Shown: positions 60,855 through 64,000 of the stretch, one piece after another | Layout: each line of letters begins with the position of its first letter | Numbering within the stretch: position 1 is the first letter of the stretch | Source of the DNA: Nageia nagi | Lineage: Eukaryota > Pinophyta | Direction: 5' to 3' | NCBI GenBank assembly: GCA_050084985.1 | Contig: JBITNC010000001.1 | Span: 117,738,001 to 117,802,000 of the forward strand | DNA: 64,000 nucleotides | The notes under the pieces: generated by a model | Database searches by the model: none | The model's input: only the letters and a program-made list of their open reading frames with translations | What the model was told of the DNA's origin: nothing | Position numbers and translations under genes: made by a program

Positions 60855-61260
60855 AAGCAATGTAAATAAGTCTCTAAACACTTATTGACAATTTATTTTT
60901 AACCATCAATTTGGGGGTGATAGGCTGAACTCATGTTGAGTTGGGTTCCTTGAAGCTTAAAAAATTCCCTCCAAAAATGACTAGTGAAGGTTGGATCACG
61001 ATCACTGACAATAGTCTTTGGCATGCCATGAAGTTTGAAAATATTATCCATAAATAGCTGAGCCACATTAACGACCTTATAGGGATGGGATAAAGAATAG
61101 AAATGTGCATATTTAGATAATCGATCCACCACCATCATGATAACTGATTTGCCATGTGATTTTGGAAGGCCCTCAATACAGTCCATTGAAATATCTATCC
61201 ATGTATGCTCTGGAATGGGAAGCAGTTGGAGGAGGCTTGGAGTGCCTATTGTTTCCCCTT
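60855..61260 (-). pseudogene. Chromovirus integrase core
   Basis: MDCIEGLPKSHGKSVIMMVV, then DRLSKYAHF and IVSDRDPTFTSHFWREFFK hold two of the catalytic acids. At the place of the GQTE motif the codons read G-stop-K-stop followed by IVNKCLETY, so the catalytic Glu codon itself became TAA. Confidence 0.85.
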
Positions 61261-61294
61261 TCTATCATTGACACACATCACATTCAGCTACAAA

Positions 61295-62050
61295 CTATTT
61301 GATATCTTGTTTCATGCCAACCCAATAAAATGATCTAGCCACACGCTTGTAGGTCTTCAAGAAACCAAAGTGTCTTGCAGCTGGTGTAGAATGCAATTCA
61401 TGTAGTATTACTTCTTGACACTGCAACTGTGATGGTAACATTATCTTACCCTTGAATCTTAAAATTTCATTACTCCATGTATGGTGGGGTTTCAGTGTAG
61501 GGTCAACTTTGAGTTGTTGAATCAACTCCTGGATAGAACTATCAGCAAGCCACTCCTGTTTAACCATATCCATCCATTGTGGAACTGGTGAAGAAAAATC
61601 TTGCAAGGTAGGTTGGTCTTCAAATTTTTGTGATAAAGCATCAACAACCACATTTTCTTTACCCTTGTGATACATTATGTCATAATCATACCCCAAAAGT
61701 TTTGTGACCCATTTATGTTGCTCAAGAGTTGAGATTCGTTGTTCCAAGAAGTACTTCAGGCTATGATGGTCTGTAAGGATGAGGAAGTGTTGACCAATTA
61801 GGTACGGTCACCATCATTGCATCGCATGAATGATAGCCATCATTTCTTTTTCATATGTTGACCTTCCCAAATTTTTTCTTGATAGTGCCTTACTAGTAAA
61901 AGCTAGAGGTCTTCCTTCCTACATCAAAACTACACCAATTCCCACACCACAAGCATCACTTTCAATGACAAATGTTTTTGAGAAGTCTGGCATGGCTAAT
62001 ATAGGAGTAGAACACATTGCCCCTTTTAACTTATTAAAAGCATCCTCTGC
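61295..62050 (-). pseudogene. Chromovirus RNase H and integrase zinc finger
   Basis: LEQHKWVTKLLGYDYDIMYH and KGKENVVVDALSQKF end the RNase H; LHELHSTPAARHFGFLKTYK begins the integrase HHCC finger (open at 61747-61295). The earlier part of RNase H, with [13 protein letters not shown]-like remnants, lies at 62050-61830. Confidence 0.82.
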
Positions 62051-62099
62051 TTAAGTTGACCAACTGAATGCATTCTTTTTCAATAGGGTTGTCAATGGT

Positions 62100-62830
62100 G
62101 CTGCTATTTTACCATAGTCTTTTACAAACTTATGGTAATACCCAGTCAATCCAAGGAATCCTCATAAACTTCTTAGAGACTTAGGGGCACTCCAATTTTG
62201 AATGTCTTGAATTTTATGGGGATACACCTTGACCCCTTCCTCTAAAATAATATGCCCTAAATACTCAACCTCGATCTTCCCAAAGGAACATTTTGACTCC
62301 TTAGCATACAACTGGTTGGCACACATAACTTGTAAAGTTTGGTCTACATGTGCCACATGTTCTTCCCAAGTTTTGCTATAAACCAGAATGTCATAAAAGA
62401 AAACCCGAATGAATTTTCTAAGAAATGGATGGAATATATGATTCATTAAACTTTGGAAGGTAGAGGGTGCATTTGTAGGACCAAACGATATCACCAGAAA
62501 TTCATAATGGCCATCATGAGTGCGAAAAGTAGTTTTTGGGATATCTTCCTCCTTGAGTCGAATCTGATGATACCCTGACTGCAAATCTAATTTTGAAAAA
62601 TATTTGGCCCCATGTAACTCATCCAACAATTCATCAATAATTGGGATAGGAAACTTATCCTTCACAGTGATTTTGTTAAGAGCTCGAAAGTCTACACACA
62701 TCCACCATGAACCATCTTTTTTACGAACCAAAATCACAGGAGAAGAATAGGGACTTACACTAGGTCTAATGATTCCTGCTTCCAACATTTCCTGGACCAA
62801 TCTTTCAATTTTAGTTTTTTACAAGCAGGG
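62100..62830 (-). pseudogene. Chromovirus reverse transcriptase
   Basis: The frame is open from 62800 to 62162. [40 protein letters not shown] and [20 protein letters not shown] are typical. The catalytic motif, normally FFDDI, reads FFYDI near 62395, so the first Asp of the pair is Tyr (a GAT to TAT change). Otherwise the domain is well kept. Confidence 0.9.
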
Positions 62831-63369
62831 ATATTGATATGGTCTAATGTTTGGTGGTAGACTACCAGGAATCAACTGGATGGCATGATCATGAGAACGA
62901 TGAGGAGGCAACCCTATAGGCTCTTCAAAGATATCTTTATGATGATCCACCAACTATTGTAATGCGTTAGACTCCCCCACTTCTGATTCCATGGATTGAA
63001 CAAAAAATAATTGGGCCATCATTCCCTTCCCACTTTGATGAAGGATCTTTTCCATACGATGTGAACTCACAACAAGTGAAGGTCCTGCTCATAACCTTGT
63101 GAGAGTATACTCTTATCCCGCAACTGTGAACTTCATCCAAAGTTTTGCAAAATCCCATAAGATTGGTCCCAAAGTTCTAAGCCATTATGCTCGTAAGACA
63201 ACGTCACATCCACCTAAGGGTAATGCATACATGTCACTCTTCAAGGTGTAGTGACCCATATTGACTTGATATTATGACAAGTTCCCTTGCATGCTATCTT
63301 TCCTTCATTTCCAATCATTACCTCAAAGTTGTTGGTAGGATGTATGTAGCAATTAGCATCGCATGCTAC

Positions 63370-63648
63370 TCATGGATCAATGAAGTTGTGTGTACTTCCA
63401 TAATCTAGCAACACAATGAGAGTTTTCTTTTTGAAGGATCCTTTGACCTTCATGGTTTGTGGAGAAGAAATTTTGGCAAGAGCATTAAGTGAAATTTCAG
63501 GAGTATCTTCATTGGTGTTACCAGTTTTAGTGGCCTCTTCCTCTATCTCGACCTCCTCATCATCAGATTGGTCACTAGGAGCATTTGCATTCAATAAGTA
63601 CAATTTTTGTGTGTGTGCATCGATGGCCTGGTCCAAACTTCTCATCAC
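63370..63648 (-). pseudogene. Chromovirus protease
   Basis: ISLNALAKISSPQTMKVKG then LIVLLDYGSTHNFIDP. The catalytic triplet, normally D-S-G, reads D-Y-G. An acidic linker (SDDEEVEIEEEATK) precedes it. Confidence 0.85.
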
Positions 63649-64000
63649 AATTATAGCAGAGTCCCTTCTTGCGATGCTCTTCCATTTCTTATGGGGTTAG
63701 CCTCTTAATTTGTAGTGGTCGATCCATTCTTGGAGTTTGAGGATGATGGGGTGGTGTCCCAAACTATTATCATCCTTGGTGATGCTAAGCATTAAACTTA
63801 TCCTTAGCCAACTTTGCCAACCCTATTACCTCCATCATTGTATTAGGTTTAAATATTTTGACTTCAATCTTAATTTCCTCCTTTAAGCCACTGATAAAAC
63901 AACTTTTGAAAAAAGCTTCATCCAACCCTGTTGTATGATTTGCAAGTTTCTCAAATTGGGTCTGATAGTCTCTTACTATTGATGTCTATTGTAACTTAGT
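63618..64000 (-). pseudogene. Chromovirus gag C-terminus with zinc knuckle
   Basis: The frame reads RDYQTQFEKLANHTTGLDEA, FFKSCFISGLKEEIKIEV and later GLCYNCDEKFGPGHRC, the nucleocapsid knuckle. Right after it the frame changes within a (CA)n run (plus 63609-63617), a likely slippage event. The gag start is outside the window. Confidence 0.82.

Larger units (their letters stand above)
59736..64000 (-). mobile_element. Chromovirus (Reina-like size class), right part outside the window
   Basis: The minus-strand order is gag (64000-63620), protease (63620-63370), RT (62830-62100), RNase H (62050-61600), integrase (61500-60500), chromodomain (60400-60190), polypurine tract and a 386-bp LTR. Short LTRs and a chromodomain point to a small chromovirus clade such as Reina; the clade is inference. 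Catalytic residues of RT and integrase are lost. Confidence 0.88.

Overview
This window looks like nuclear DNA of a land plant with a large, repeat-filled genome. One intron-containing plant gene lies in 64 kb; nearly everything else recognisable is LTR-retrotransposon sequence of plant Ty3/Gypsy type (Tat-like and chromovirus-like), most of it decayed. The AT richness, long decayed elements and a Tat lineage with an RNase H in front of the reverse transcriptase would fit a gymnosperm, but the sequence alone does not prove the taxon.

Layout. 1-643: the 3' end of a decayed chromovirus (integrase C-terminus, then an LTR remnant). 1469-3002 (minus): a complete five-exon gene for a small 153-residue C2-domain protein, the only convincing host gene. 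3-8 kb: AT-rich intergenic DNA with a possible LINE tail and a zone of repeated GATCCAACCAA-like motifs. 8-11 kb: a long decayed ORF of unknown family. 11-15.7 kb: a promoter-like block and a truncated Tat-like element (gag, protease, RNase H, then lost). 17.5-18.5 kb: an LTR-promoter fragment and a degenerate 100-bp tandem repeat.

18613-35085: an outer Tat element (LTR-gag-protease-RT-RNase H-second RNase H-integrase-LTR). A younger, non-autonomous 7.8-kb element (25863-33698) sits in its 3' untranslated region. This inner element keeps an almost intact gag but has no pol. Instead it carries, in antisense, a plant-mobile-domain (PMD, MAIN-like) gene, followed by hypervariable tandem arrays. 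Its termini, polypurine tract and primer-binding site resemble those of the element it inserted into, so the pair looks like an autonomous lineage and a derivative of it.

37-52.7 kb (minus): an old gag gene is split by a 14-kb element (38031-52181, exact 5-bp target duplication). That element has the order gag-protease-RNase H-RT-RNase H-integrase and an extra coiled-coil ORF downstream of integrase. Next to it a 21-bp heptad-coding minisatellite forms a large inverted repeat (37037-37650).

53920-59735: an LTR element with no recognisable gag or pol, a degenerate internal tandem array and one unknown ORF. Its right LTR is interrupted by a chromovirus (59736 to beyond 64000, minus) whose RT and integrase catalytic residues are lost. 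The insertion order can be read from these nestings; none of the pol-bearing elements appears able to move on its own.
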